Assembly (NCBI GenBank): GCA_036924285.1
Contig: JAYKYS010000004.1
Location: forward strand, 27,684,001-27,748,000
DNA from: Asterella californica
Lineage: Eukaryota > Streptophyta > Marchantiopsida > Marchantiales > Aytoniaceae
Reading direction: 5' to 3'
DNA: 64,000 bases
The first letter of the stretch is position 1, and each line of letters starts with the position of its first letter. A program made the translations under genes and the position numbers. The notes beneath the pieces were generated by a model, which was not told the origin of the DNA, did no database searches, and saw only the letters and a program-made list of their open reading frames with translations. This document shows, piece after piece, positions 10,211 through 22,188 of this stretch.

Positions 10211-11963
10211 TACATAGAGAGATTGATAGCTTTTAATTTGGAGAACCTTTGTGTATAATTTCCAGACGTCTGAAGTCTGATGGTAAATTTTGATGTATAA
10301 AGACAAAAGTACTCAAGGATTGGATTAGATATTTGAGATTTGTGTGTTGTTGTTCTTCTTTCTCAACTGCACAAACTTTCCAGAGCTAGATATCTCGTAG
10401 ATTTCCGATAACATCTTTGGCGTCTTATGATACAGCAACAAACAGTTTGTTTGACGTGGTGATGGATCATCGGTGGTTTTCAAGGTGGCGAGACATGATG
10501 ACGAACGGTCGAGGTGACGAGGGTGGGATGGCAAATTACCGATAGACAGATCGTCAAAGATGGTGTGAAGAGAATGATGGACTGTCGACGGATACATCAC
10601 CGGCTGTTGTTGAAGATGACATGGGTGACGAGGATGATAGGATAGGATAGGATGGCAGACTGTCGATCGACGGATCACTAGGGGTGACAAGTACATTACA
10701 ATCACAAAGTTATGACTTTAGACACAAGCACGAGAAGAATCACTTGTTAGAGACTTTTCACTTTATGATAAATAAATTTATATCAAAGTGGATCCATTAT
10801 GAGAAATCTCATGAGGGGCAACTTGCAACATGGATCGGAACAAGAATATTTTACGATGAACCACCGGAGTCTAAAGAGTGACGATCACAAAACATTAATG
10901 TGCGGAACATACCATTGAGAAGACATTATTTGCTAGAGCCCGCAACGCTATGGAGGTTTGAGCTTCAAAGATCTGTTGTTAAATGATCATAATGGATTAT
11001 AAGCAGTAAGATTTCATGTTTTGGATAATACAGATGATGTCTTCTTGGAGCATACTCCACAATAGAGCTGTTATTTACACTCTGGTTTATAAATAGATTG
11101 TATTGTAGTTTTATGGTACCTTAAGAAGATCTTTCTCTTTTACAATAATGAGTCTGAAAGTATATTTATTGGACAGAGTTTCGATTTATAATGCATTTGC
11201 AGCACTTTTTCTGAAAGTTTCATTGCTTGCTAGTAAAAATCTTATTACCATTTAGTAAATGTAGAATGGACTGGTTTTTATTTTTTCTGGCTATATGTAG
11301 TGTTTTAATTGTTGCAGATATTTTTTTCTTTCAAATTGTGATGATTTGTTGTTCTCTATTATAGACTGTATTTTGGATTCTCAACCAACCTTGCAATTCC
11401 AGGTTTTATTTTTGAGAATCAAATCTCTCAAGCCTCAAGCAAAGAATGAGAACCACACACAATTTAATTTGCAACAGGAAATGGAGCCACCAACAATTCC
11501 AAAGCCTTATAAAACATGTACTTGCGAAGGAGTTCAACTCCACTAGCTGCACTTGTTGCAGCGAAAGTTCCAACCCTCCTCAGCAATGATAATTATTCAG
11601 TGCTTCTCAAAAGAGAGGAGGCATTATGTCAAGAAGAATCTAACAACAGAATGCAAATTCTTTATGATGTATATCCCACGTAGATCTCTCCTACTGCTTC
11701 CAGTGTCCCTTGAACCACAGCTTCTAAGTTGGCAGAAAACGGTTTGCGTTCGTTCCAACCTGAGGCTGAAAGCTAAATGTCACTAAATCAAATGTTGCTT
11801 CCGTAACACACTTTCTATGAATGTCCAGCAAGCTGTCCCAGAAACAGATCAGCATCACCACCCAACAGCTGAACAAATTATTTGCATGCACCAGCATAGA
11901 TATGAAAGTTTGTAGTAGTGTGTAAATTATAGTAACCAAAGTCGGTTACTATTTACTGATATC
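10211..11963. other. Intergenic, no supported gene
   Basis: Mostly AT-rich. Short open frames (for example 10684-10881) show no motif I recognise. A GATAGGATAGGATAGGATGG run near 10636 is simple sequence. Confidence 0.5.
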
Positions 11964-11968
11964 AATAT

Positions 11969-12212
11969 TGTTGGGAATGAACTATTGGTAGAATAGGCTA
12001 AGACAAAACTCTAAGTCACGGCATAAGGACAGTATGAGAGGGTGAGAGAGCTCCTCAAGAGAGTGTGGGCAGAACCAAGTAAATAGATTACTCAATAATG
12101 TATAATGGTCTTGGGCCTGGATAATATACTCTTTTTCTTGGCCTTGATGACCTTTCGAAAGGTCACCACCTAATAACCTGAACTGGTTTCATACTTGTAC
12201 AGTATTCTAACA
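11969..12212 (-). repeat. Copia 3' LTR
   Basis: 244 bp starting TGTTG and ending CTAACA on the plus strand. It contains the perfect 16-bp palindrome GACCTTTCGAAAGGTC; in the other LTR one base change breaks it. Confidence 0.92.
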
Positions 12213-12221
12213 CTCCCACTC
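12213..12221 (-). other. Copia polypurine tract
   Basis: On the minus strand GAGTGGGAG directly precedes the 3' LTR, where second-strand priming is expected. Confidence 0.6.
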
Positions 12222-12854
12222 AGTAACAGTTCGGATAAAAATATTACTTAACTAGAAAACATTCCTAGCTTTGGTAGTAGAGAGCTTGGGAGCTGGTAAG
12301 CTCTTTGTCAGAATATCTGCAACCATGTCCTCAGTAGGATAATATCTAACTTCTATAACTTTTCCAACGACGTTATCTTTGATGAAGTGATATCAGATGT
12401 CGATGTGCTTCGTACGGTCGTGGAACTTGCTAGTGTCGACAAGGGCCATCGCACTTTGATTGTCACAATATGTAACAGTGGGCTCCTTGTCGTGCAATCC
12501 GACGTCAGTCAAGAACTGACGTAACCAGATTGTCTCTGAACAGCTCGTGCTAAGAGCTACATATTCTGCCTCTGTACTTGACAGGGCTACTGATTTCTGT
12601 CTCTTAGAGGACTAACTGATGACTCCTCCAGAGTAGATGAAGCAATGTCCTGATGTGGATCGTTTTGTCTCCGCATGTCCTCCCCAGTCAGCATCGGAGT
12701 AACCGAACATAGAGTAAGACTCGGGTAAGTGAGCATACTCAAGGTATAAATTTAAAGTTCCCTTGATGTAACGAAAAATCCGCTTCATAGCGGCAATGTG
12801 TCTAGGTCTAGGACTCCTCATAAACTGAGAGAGTACACTAATGGGATAAGACAA
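12214..12854 (-). pseudogene. Copia RNase H domain
   Basis: Continues the reverse transcriptase frame. Visible motifs are YSDADWGGHAETKRSTSG (about 12705-12655), STEAEY (about 12575) and, nearer the 3' LTR, CDNQSA and KHIDI. These are the classic copia RNase H signatures, with the Asp and Glu catalytic positions present. A stop falls near 12611, where relatives have tryptophan, and another near 12860 separates it from the reverse transcriptase. It would cut the RNA of the RNA-DNA hybrid during reverse transcription. Confidence 0.85.
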
Positions 12855-12878
12855 ATCAGGATGAGTGCATACTGCGGC

Positions 12879-13750
12879 TCAAATAATAGAGCCAGCTGCA
12901 CTCTGATAAAGATAACTATTACATAGCTTCTTTTCATCCTCACTGACAGGAGAGTCATCCGAGGAAAGTTTCTCACCTGTAACTAGAGGGGTGTTTGTGT
13001 TGCAGTCCTGTAAGCCAAACTGAAATAGTTTCTGTGTCAAATACAAAGTTTGACTAAGTCTGATAGTGCCAGAAGATGGATCGCGGTTAATTTCAATACT
13101 AAGGTAATGATGGACTGGACCGATGTCAGTCATTTTGAACCGTGAGCTCAATTTTTCTTTTACGTGGGATAGTAAGACCTCATTACTACTGGCAATCACA
13201 GTGTCATCCACGTAGAGGGCAAGGATGACGAAGTGCTGTTTCTGGTGCAAGTAGTAAACATTTCCGTCTGCACCGGACTTAGCAAATCCAAGAGAAAGCA
13301 AGAATTTGTCGATGATCAAGTACCATTCTCTTGATGATTGCTTAAGATCATAGAGAGTCTTAAGCAATCTGCATACTTGACTGCGCCTTGCTGTAGTCAC
13401 TCCTTCCGGAACACTCATGTATATTTCCTCGTTAAGTGTTCCATTTAGAAATGCAGTTTTAACATCCATTTGATGTACATGTAGATTATACTACGCTGAG
13501 ATGGTAAGGATGAGCCGTATTGACTGAATACGGACTACATGGGAAAATTTTCTGTGTAATCCAACCCGTAGATCTGGGTGAAACCACGAGCCACTAGTCT
13601 CACCTTATAACGAGCAATGGACCCATCGGTATTAAGTTTTAACTTAAAGGTCCACTTACATGTTATCGGCCGGCGTCCTTGTGACAAGTCGGTGAGCTTC
13701 TAAGTATCATTAGATTCGTGAGAATCTAACTCCTCCTCTATTGCTCTTCT
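12879..13750 (-). pseudogene. Copia reverse transcriptase domain
   Basis: The 13469-12879 frame begins MDVKTAFLNGTL, the first catalytic-aspartate block of copia reverse transcriptase, and contains ALYVDDTVIAS (about 13220), which keeps the YVDD active site. Upstream, 13750-13480 carries degraded N-terminal sequence with stops. The domain copies element RNA into DNA in the virus-like particle. The catalytic residues are intact, but the polyprotein is broken on both sides. Confidence 0.88.
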
Positions 13751-13763
13751 CCACTGATCGACA

Positions 13764-15290
13764 TTAAGAGAAGATACTGCTTCTGTGTAAGAAACAGGTT
13801 CCATTGACACAAGTTTTGAGAGTTACCATCAATGCACGCTTGGTGTTATTCCAAGACTTCGAGATCAGCGATGAAGGGTCATAGTTTTCATCTGGGTTTC
13901 GTTGTGGAGGAACTGAATGTCTAGCTAATCGCCTCAATGGAGGCGGTGCTGAGAAATCCAATGGAGGAAGGGAGGACTCGCTGTGAGCAGAACCGGAAAC
14001 TCGTGGTGAGCGTGGTGATGTGTGCCGAAGGTAAGGATGGTGCGGGCTCAAGTTCCCTACAGGGGGAGAGTGATTGTGTGTATGACTAGAGGAGTGAGAA
14101 CGTGGAGGACGACTACTCCCACTGGACTGTGCACTGCTGGTGACTCCTCCGTCCGGGCCATGACTGCTAGAGACTCCTCCTCCGGATCCAAGACCAACGG
14201 ATGGGGTTGGAGCTGGACCGGCAGGAGATGGCAGAGAAACTCCCACTGAAGGGAAACCGGGAGAGACAGACGAACGTAAGTTAGACCAGCAGAAGGGGCG
14301 GGCACAGTATGATAAAAATGGACGTCAGTCTCAGGAGACGCTTGAGTGAGTGGGAGATCAGCAGAGAGGGAGGATGTGGGAGGAAGAGTCGAGAAAGACT
14401 CATCGAAGATAACATCACGAGAGATGAAGGTATGACCGTCAGATTTTCTTTGGAGATGGTAGCCCTTACTCTGGCCGCTATAGCCAAGGAAGATACACTC
14501 GTGAGAGAGATTATCAAGCTTTGTGCGCTCAATCTCGAGGACCTGGAAAAAAGCACGACAGCCAAAGACGCATAGAAAGGAGAGATCGGATCGACGAGGA
14601 GTTGTGGAGGCATAGGAGTGCAAGAGTTCATAAGGTGTGGTCATAGATAGAATAGCCTTAGACGGACACCGGTTCTGGAGGAAGGTGGCGCATGTGATTG
14701 CTTCATCCTAGAAGGGCTTGATGAGATTGGCAGTGAAAAGCATGGAACGGACAACGTCAAGCAAGCTGCGGTTCTTGCGTTCAGCAATGTCATTCTGCTG
14801 AGGAGAGTAAGGGACTGTGAATTGACGCTGGATGTCACGCTCGCGACAGAAAGCGTCAAAAGCAGCTGAATGATTCTCCGTCATTGTCAGATCGCAAAGT
14901 GACAAGAGATTGACCAGTGGCTCGCTCAGCAAATGCGAGATAGTCTCGGAAAGCAGCAAAACAGTCACTCTTATAGTAGAGAAGACGAGTAACAGTGTAG
15001 CGTGAGTAGTTATCAATAAAGGTGATGAAATATTCATAGCCAGAAAAGGTGCAAGGGGAGATGCGACCACTAATATCAGAATGGACCAGTGCTAGGGGAC
15101 GAGTTGATCGAGTGGAACTGGCACGTGGGAATTTAGTGCGTGCATGCTTGCCGTGTGCACAAGCTGGACAAATATCCTCAGAGAGTGGGAAGGAAGAGAG
15201 GCCGGTAACATACCTGTGGTGGCTCAGCTCATGGACTCAATGGTGGTTGATATGGCCGAGTCGCTGATGCCACAAGGTAGAGAGATCGTC
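13764..15290 (-). pseudogene. Copia integrase with Pro/Ser-rich linker
   Basis: The sequence begins with LWHQRLGHINHH (about 15280-15240), the GAG-pre-integrase motif. It continues through CPACAHGKH (zinc-binding Cys pair), HSDISG and FIDNYSRY (first Asp), LRSDNDGE (second Asp) and NDIAERKNR (catalytic Glu), then GCRAFFQV and FLGYSGQSKGYH near 14520-14450. The linker to reverse transcriptase (14260-13764) is rich in Pro, Ser and His. Frameshifts or stops occur near 15238, 14870 and 14706, so no single protein can be made. Integrase would join the cDNA to host DNA. Confidence 0.85.
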
Positions 15291-15339
15291 CGTTGTAGTA
15301 ACAAGGACACAGGGTCGAGGTGGCGTTAGTGGAGGAGTC

Positions 15340-16460
15340 CGACTACCAGATGTAAAACCCTGAAGGTCTTCTAGCAGACGCGGAGGAGACCGAAGTCGAG
15401 AAAACGAACCGGAAGAGTCGACCTGATGTGAGTGAAAAGTACCTCGAGCTGAAAAAGATGAGAGAGAAGGGGAATTTAAATTTCCAACGTTTATATTTGG
15501 GTCGGGTAGATAAGGACGCGGATCAAGAAGGCCATGCGTCCCTCCTGGAGGGACCGCCTCTCTGTTGAGAGGACTGTCCTCTTGGTCCTCGGAAGGACTA
15601 TCATGTCCTCGCGACGGGGGAGATACGTTAAGTGTATCCCCGCACGCTGCGAGATGCGACATGCGGGGATGGGGAAGGGATCCTCATCCGGCTGGGGTCG
15701 CCATCCTCATTCCCGTCCCGTTTCGTGTGGGGACTGACAGCCCGCGTGGGGGCGCGAATGCCTGGGCGGACGGCGTGGGAGTCTCCAGAGATGGGGACTT
15801 CTCGGTCTACGGGGGTCATTAAGTCCCCTCTTGACCTTTGTGACCGCGTATTTTCGGCTGGACGTGCAGTGAGAGGCGCGGGTCTTTCAAAGGACGTGAG
15901 AACAGGTTCGTACGTTGTACTTCGCCGGTGTGAGGTCGCCACTTGGTGATCGTTGTCTACGGATGGCAGGTGAAGAGACTCAATCCGTGTGGAGGAAGAG
16001 GATGTGTTTTCATATGGTCTTGCACCGGTATTTCCAAGGTCAGTAGACATGCGCGGAAGAGAGGTAAGCCAACGGGTGGAGTCTGCATGAAGAATGTGCC
16101 AAGAGGCGTGGAGGTAAAAGGGGTAGAGACCGCATGCACTAGAATTTGTCTCTCATTTTCCAAGTGTTGTATTTTCAGAATTTGTGGAGTGAGGACTTCG
16201 CTTGTGGAATTATGCTCCGAATTAAGAGGAGAAAAACTCCGTGAGTCACTTGTGTGCATTTCTGCTTGGGTGTGCGCATTCTGTGAGACGGAGCTGGGCC
16301 TAGACCGTGGGAAGCGGATCCTGCGCATATTGCGATTGAATAGAGAGACGCTATCCGCTGGTTTGATTGCGGTCTAGCTCGCAGGTGTGGTCTTGATCTC
16401 TGGCTAGGTGGTAGTGTGTGGACTATTGGAGTCCTATCAGCTGTAGCTACAAGCGCAGTT
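15340..16460 (-). other. Extra spacer between copia protease and integrase
   Basis: In copia elements the protease is normally followed by the LWHxRLGH motif within a few hundred bases. Here about 1.1 kb intervenes. The minus-strand frames 16328-15957, 16050-15628 and 15662-15237 are rich in Ser, Pro, Arg and Thr and have no recognised domain. It may be an acquired insertion or a family-specific extension. Confidence 0.5.
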
Positions 16461-16463
16461 TGG

Positions 16464-17165
16464 TCAGCGACCAAAATTGAGCATGTAGAGATCGTCGACA
16501 GTGAGACAGTGAGCTAGCACTTGTCCAAATCTATCTTCTAGGTGACAGAGTACGTTGTCAATTAAGCACCAGCCGTCATTGGCATCAAATTGCCGAGCTG
16601 AGAATAAATTCTTCTGCAAGGCGGGCACATGTAGAACGTCACGTATGTACACATGCTCGCCGTTGAGCATGCGCACTTCCAGCATGTCAGAACCAGCAAT
16701 GTGGATGGTGGTGTTGTCACCGAGTAGAATCGCATCATTCTCGGTGTTCTCAGTAGAGACGGGTGAGTATTCAACGAATTGTCATCGATTATGTGCCATG
16801 TGGTGTGTGGCACCCGTGTCCACATACCAATTAGGATCAGTTGTCTGCACGATTGCATATGAACATTGTGCCACCAGAATTCGACGAGTGTTGCTGTTGT
16901 TGTTCTGAGAACGACGATTCTTGTTCTTGTTCTTGTTCTTGTTCTTGTTACCAGCATTCAAGTTTTCGTTGCTGCTGCTGGGTTTGTTCGGACACTCGGC
17001 GATGCAGTGTCCGGGCTTGTTGCACTGGAAACATTTCTCGTTAAGATCTGGCGGTCTTTTTGGTGGCTGATTACCGCCTTGTCGATTGTCACAATTGTTG
17101 CGCCGGTTGTTACCATTGCGTTCTCCTTGCCGGCGTCTTGCAAACAAGGCAGTAGATGGTTCCAT
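16464..17165 (-). pseudogene. Copia nucleocapsid zinc knuckle and protease
   Basis: Starts after the gag domain in the same frame. It carries a CCHC zinc knuckle, CFQCNKPGHCIAEC (about 17037-16996), then an Asn/Lys repeat encoded by a TTGTTC-type repeat (16916-16950), then the aspartic protease motif WYVDTGATHHM (about 16830-16795). A TGA near 16780 sits where relatives have tryptophan; the same frame continues to 16464 with LFSARQFDANDGWCL. The zinc knuckle packages RNA and the protease processes the polyprotein. Confidence 0.88.
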
Positions 17166-17192
17166 CGATAACTTGCGCCTGATTGTTTCCTC

Positions 17193-17774
17193 CTAGATGA
17201 GGAAGGTGATGAGGTCTTGTAGCGAGAGATTTGGCTTTGTTCTCATCGCCTGCAAGAATAAAAGGTAGTTGTTGGGCATGCTGCCTATCAACGCGAGGAC
17301 TGGCTCCTCGTTGATAATTATCAATCCAGCTGAAGTCATCTGCTGGATGAGAGACTTGAAGTTGTTCACATGCTGGGTGACAGTCTCGTTGGGTTTCATC
17401 TTTAAAACCCGTAACTTTTCTCTTAAGTGCATCTTGGTCACCATGTCTTGACCGCAAAGTGTCTGATCAAGATGGACCATGCATCGTTCGACGTGATGCA
17501 GAACACGTGCCACACTTCTCGCAGCATTCCTTGATCGCTGCGAGCGCATTAACATCACGCTGATCCCAATCTGCGATGCTGCCGGTCCGGTAGCAGAGGG
17601 AGGGATGGATACCACAGTACCTCCGGGTGTAGTGGCACGTGGTCTCTGCACGTTCCTTTCCACGATATCAAGAACACCATGGGCCCTGAGCCGCAAGGTT
17701 GTCTTGTGTTTCCAAAGCATGAAATATGTGCCGTCGAATTTAGCCCAGCCTTTGGTGTCAAAGGGGGTAGACAT
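17193..17774 (-). pseudogene. Copia gag (UBN2-type)
   Basis: The frame starts MSTPFDTKGWAKFDGTYF and shows the copia gag pattern: FDGTYFMLWKHK near the start, LREKLRVLKMKPNETVTQHV (about 17430-17370) and SMPNNYLLFLQAM (about 17285-17247). A TAG at the end separates it from the zinc-knuckle segment in the same frame, at a position compatible with a former CAG. It would form the virus-like particle. Confidence 0.88.
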
Positions 17775-17941
17775 TCTATATCAGATTGATCACTTGAACG
17801 GTGAAGTTCTGTTAGCGAAGGTACAGAATCTGGATGCGTGAAGTGTCCTTCTCGCAGCAGTGGAAGCGTCCTCCAACTGCTCTCACCTAAGGACGGAAGG
17901 CCTACATAGTGCTTATGCTATTGTGCTAGTGGATCAACAAA

Positions 17942-17957
17942 GCAAAGCTCTGATACT
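17942..17957 (-). other. Copia primer-binding site
   Basis: The minus strand reads TAGTATCAGAGCTTTGC next to the 5' LTR. This fits the 3' end of initiator tRNA-Met, the usual copia primer. Confidence 0.8.
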
Positions 17958-17958
17958 A

Positions 17959-18217
17959 TGTTGAAAATGAACTACTGGTAGAATAGGCTAAGGCAAAACT
18001 CTAAGTCACGGCATAAGGACAGTATGAGAGTGTGAGAGAGCTCCTCAAGAGAATGTGGGCAGAACCAAGTAAATAGATTACTCAATAATGTACAATGGCC
18101 TTGGGTCTGGATAATATACTCTTTTTCTTGGTCTTGTTGACCTTACGAAAGGTCACCACCTAATAAACTGAACTGGTTACTGGAAAAGAGGTTTCATACT
18201 TGTACAGTATTCTAACA
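17959..18217 (-). repeat. Copia 5' LTR
   Basis: 259 bp, TGTTG...CTAACA. Differs from the other LTR by scattered substitutions and a 15-bp extra stretch near its right end. Confidence 0.92.
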
Positions 18218-18222
18218 AATAT

Positions 18223-18840
18223 ATCAATTCCTCAATTCCTGACAAGCTACCCCTTCTCCTCCCCTTAAATCTTTACATGTGTCGTTATACTAATTCACTG
18301 TACGAAAAATAAAAAATAATATTTCAATGAATACCATGATCACTTATTAAACCATAAAACTTATAAGTCAAATATGAAAGTTCATGCATGTTTATTATTT
18401 CTATGATGAGTTGGATTGTTCATTCTTAAATTACTTAAATTATTTTCTTTGAATTTTTTGATACTTTTATTATCTTTTCTTGTTACAATAGAATCTCTGT
18501 TGAATAAGTTTCATTCTTGATTAAGTTCTATATTATTTGTTGTTATTCTAAAGCATACATTACAATGATGATACCACACATGGTTCTATAATAATGCTTG
18601 ATTTATGTCTCATACCACTAAGTCTACAATCTAGTGATGGTATTATAGGAAGATACTCTATTCTTTATTTTATATTATCTCCATCTACCATATGTTCATT
18701 TAAATTAACAACTATTAGCTCTTAAAATCTGACAGGTATGATAACGTAAAGGCGATCATGATGAAATTTGCAATCAATCATGGAAAACAACTCATTATTA
18801 GATTGATACCAAAACCTTGTGGTTATAGTTTCAAAAGTGT
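18223..18840. other. AT-rich intergenic DNA
   Basis: No gene or repeat recognised. Confidence 0.5.
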
Positions 18841-18989
18841 ATGTTTCAAAAGTGTAACACGCGATGCAATGAATAGCCAACGGATAGAAAGACCCCATCA
18901 AGCCTTACAAGAAGGGCCAAGCAACTAACGCCTCGAAGGGAAGAAGAACACCGGGGCTAAGCCACGCTAAAGCGCATGTTTCAAAAGTG
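18841..18989. mobile_element. 121-bp insertion with 14-bp target duplication
   Basis: ATGTTTCAAAAGTG occurs at 18841-18854 and again at 18976-18989, bracketing 18855-18975. The first 50 bp of the insert (AACACGCGATGCAATGAATA through GACCCCATCAAGCC) reappear with about four changes in a separate insertion at 54160-54214, which has its own target duplication. This looks like a SINE-like or retroposed RNA fragment, or repair filler. The source RNA is not recognised. Confidence 0.6.
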
Positions 18990-21880
18990 CGTATGTACGT
19001 TCGGTTTATGGGTTATGTGCAATCTGCCCGAACCTCTCTGTCTGAGTATCATTTAACATTAAAAAAATGTTATATTGATTTAGTCTAGAATTTCTATATA
19101 TCATTTACATATTTTTTACATGAAAAAGAGAGTAAAAGTTCTTTGAAGGTGATTGAACATGGTTATTCAGTCATCATTATATTCTAATTATACATTATGA
19201 CCTAGTCTTAGTTCGGTTGCTATTAGAAAAAAAAATATTAATGATGTACTGTTTTCTATACTCTAATCGTTCGTTTCTCCATGAGAAGTTACGAAATCTG
19301 GTTGAGTTCATGCGAGTCATGGAATATTGGATGCAAGCAGATTCTAGACTTTCTTGTATAAATAGCATCTTAATTTATTATATTTTTAAATCATCTGTTT
19401 GTAAACTTTCATGGATGTAAGCGATAAATGCTCTCACCTCTGATCTCAACAGTTTTCACATTTGTTTGCCGATTGTTTTTCATCTGCCATGCTAACAACA
19501 GTTTGTTCTCTTCCAGCTTTAGAAGCTAGAAGAAAACAAATATGGAATACGTTGTTGCTATGCGATAGTATAACTATACATCAATCATGAGAACAGAAAA
19601 GAAAAGGAAGGATCTTTTTGTCATGTAACAAAACAAACAAATGAAATTGTGGTGAAAATCGAAAAGTGAAAAGAAGTAAGAAACAACGCAAACATCGAGT
19701 CGTTGTGAAAGTCAAAAAAGAGAAAAGAAAAGAATAAATCTAGAAAATGACTAACTCATAGCTCCACGATTCCATGGCAAGCAGAGCTCCATGTTGATAA
19801 TAATGCAAATATAATATTCTTGTGCATCCAAACTATAGATTCACCAAGAACCAACCAAATTTTTAAAAGAAAAAACGTTGCGAGGACATGGATCATGAAG
19901 AATTTTGAGAAATAGTATTTCAACCGAGTGATAACTTCACCGTTTTCTTTTGTCGTACTTTTCATTGTAGATCATTTTCATGTTGTAATATTGACTTTGT
20001 ATTAGTCTGCGACTCAATTGTTTCAATCTAGTTGAGCACTTCTGTGTAATTACGGTCCGTAGAGAATCTTTCAACATGTCTCAAAGATTTTCTAGTTTCT
20101 TCTAGTCTTATTGGTGTCTAATGTTTCCTTGAGTGTAAAAAATTGTTCTAGAGGAAAAAGTTGGGTGAAGAAAAGACAAAATCAAAGCTCTTTTGCTCTC
20201 ATTAGTCTGCGTTTGGACCAATGATGTTTTTGCTACTCCTCGTGATGTTTTTTGTAGTCTCAGGAAGCTTCAGAAGTCCATTCGCACGAGGAAGGATATG
20301 GTTGGAAAGCTCTTGACCAGGGCTACAATCTGAGCTGAAGAATCGATCAATTTCATGGAAGATTGAAGGCGTTATGATCGGTTGAGTGGAGGGGGTGTAA
20401 TTCATATCCACTGTGATGTTTTCAATTGTTCCGAGAGACTTGTGAAGATTTTCGAGGAGCTACTAGTTGGTTGGAGATATGACGACGAGCTGGTCGTTTT
20501 GATATCAATTTCAGCTGATTCTTGATCGATTTGAATTGTGAACCAACCGACTGAAGTTGAGAAGTGCAGACGTGATGATGAACTGTGACAGTCATGGAGG
20601 ATTGGCTATTTCTCGAATCGTGGATCAAACTTCTGAGTGAAACTTTCCAGGATTGAGGAATACCTTATCAGTAAGATATCTGAGAAGTTCCATCTTGAAT
20701 GATCAAATAGTTTGTTCAGGGTCTTAGGTCAAATGTACTTGGGTCCGTAAAGCTCTTAAGTTAGCACGGATTACGATTTGATCCATATCTCAGAGTTGGT
20801 TTGAGGTTTCAACCTGAAACTTGTTCGTGAAGAGTCCAATAAAGCTTCATGTGAAATTTGATCATCATTGGTCGACTAAGTTGAGAGAACTGAGGTCTCA
20901 AATTTTGAAATTTTTTTTGTTATTAGCGGGTTCTAGATTTCGATCACATCTATTGTGATCTTTTGGTTCATTTCGAGCAACTGGGGAGGAGTTTGTTGAT
21001 GAAACCACCATGCATGCATACAACTTGAAATTGTGAAGGTGTGAGGATGATTTCAGCTCTTTGCGGTGAAGGAGAACGGAGCCGTGAATCATAAGCGATG
21101 TTTGAGTTTTCGGAGCTGTCCGGTACCACCATCATTGGTAAAATGTTGTGATCTGAGTAGTGCTTTGAAGCATGTATGCTTTATCTTGCTAAGATGCTTA
21201 GGAGACCAGGATGTGCAGTAAATTGTATTGAGACTCTATCGAGTTTGGTTGAGCGGTCTTATAGCATCTTTTCGTTGTATTAGATAGAGTTGTGATGATC
21301 AAATTGATGAGGTGCTAGTGTCGCTGGAAAACTATTAAGTCATGCTTCCAGTAATATAGAGTTATTTTCAGGTAGACAGTATCGAGTCACTTGTGCTAGA
21401 AGAGTATATAGAGGACATTTGGATTGAAAGATCAAAGTTTAAAGCCAACATGTTCAAACCACATATCTCTATACATTAGGTATAAGAGAAGTCATATACC
21501 CAATGTATTCTTAGAAAAAAAATCACGTTATATCATAATTGATTAACTCAGACGCGAATCACTCATACAATGCATGTTCTCTTTCTCACAATCTTCAAGC
21601 AGGACCAATTGGCATGCATATTATTCAATGATTGTTATATGCATTTGCATAGTTAATCATCAAATTAAAACGTAGAAACCTCCTGCGTACATTTCTTGGT
21701 ACCTCATTGTTTCCCGTTCGTAACTAAAAAGTTCAGCGTCTTGTCCGTTTTTATTCTGCCACGTAGGAAGGTAACAGGGTAGTACCCGCGACAGACAGTG
21801 GAGAGTATATAAGACTCAAGGATATGGTCAAGGAGAACAGAAAAGGGCGGCCTACTTCCGTAACTCCGTAAGTTCGAATG
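18990..21880. other. AT-rich intergenic DNA
   Basis: About 2.9 kb with only short open frames. The 20.2-21.1 kb part has the texture of LTR or 5'-leader sequence, but I could not pair it with another copy in the window. Confidence 0.45.
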
Positions 21881-22117
21881 TCGCCTTGAGACGGTTCGCA
21901 AATTCGCAAGGTCACGGACAAGGAATGTTACATCCGTGAAGAGATCCCGCCCGCTCAAATCACATGCAGTACATGTCGGCTCTCCTAACCTCGAAGCTTC
22001 AAGTCCCAACAACTCCCGGTCTCCAAGCTGTCAGACGCAGTAGTCATTACAGTACGCAGTAATCCACTTGAGCACTTCGTTGGCAGCCCCATCCGCCCTG
22101 TAGCCGTTGCAGCGTGG

Positions 22118-22188
22118 GCCCTTTAGCAGCCTAAGGATCCCCCACAATAAGGATCCCCTTGTGGGGGATTCTTAGGCTGCTAAAGGGC
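22118..22188. repeat. 29-bp stem hairpin
   Basis: 22118-22146 is the reverse complement of 22160-22188 with one mismatch, around a 13-nt loop. Stem sequence includes TTTAGCAGCCTAAGGATCCC. It lies inside the left arm of the larger inverted repeat and has no counterpart in the right arm. It may be a small foldback insertion or a hairpin-RNA precursor. Confidence 0.8.

Larger units (their letters stand above)
11964..18222 (-). mobile_element. Ty1/copia LTR retrotransposon with target duplication
   Basis: A complete but inactive-looking copia element on the minus strand. It is bounded by LTRs at 11969-12212 and 17959-18217 and flanked by the 5-bp duplication AATAT (11964-11968 and 18218-18222). 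The order on the minus strand is primer-binding site, gag, zinc knuckle, protease, integrase, reverse transcriptase, RNase H, polypurine tract, which is the diagnostic copia order. The LTRs differ by roughly a dozen substitutions plus a 15-bp indel by hand count, so the insertion is not recent. Several tryptophan or glutamine codons have become stops. An unusual spacer of about 1.1 kb separates protease from integrase. Confidence 0.92.

Noticed and set aside
18855..18975. Organelle 23S rRNA fragment (GAAAGACCCC resembles domain V)
   Set aside because: Only about ten bases agree with the large-subunit rRNA motif; flanking bases do not follow any rRNA sequence I know.
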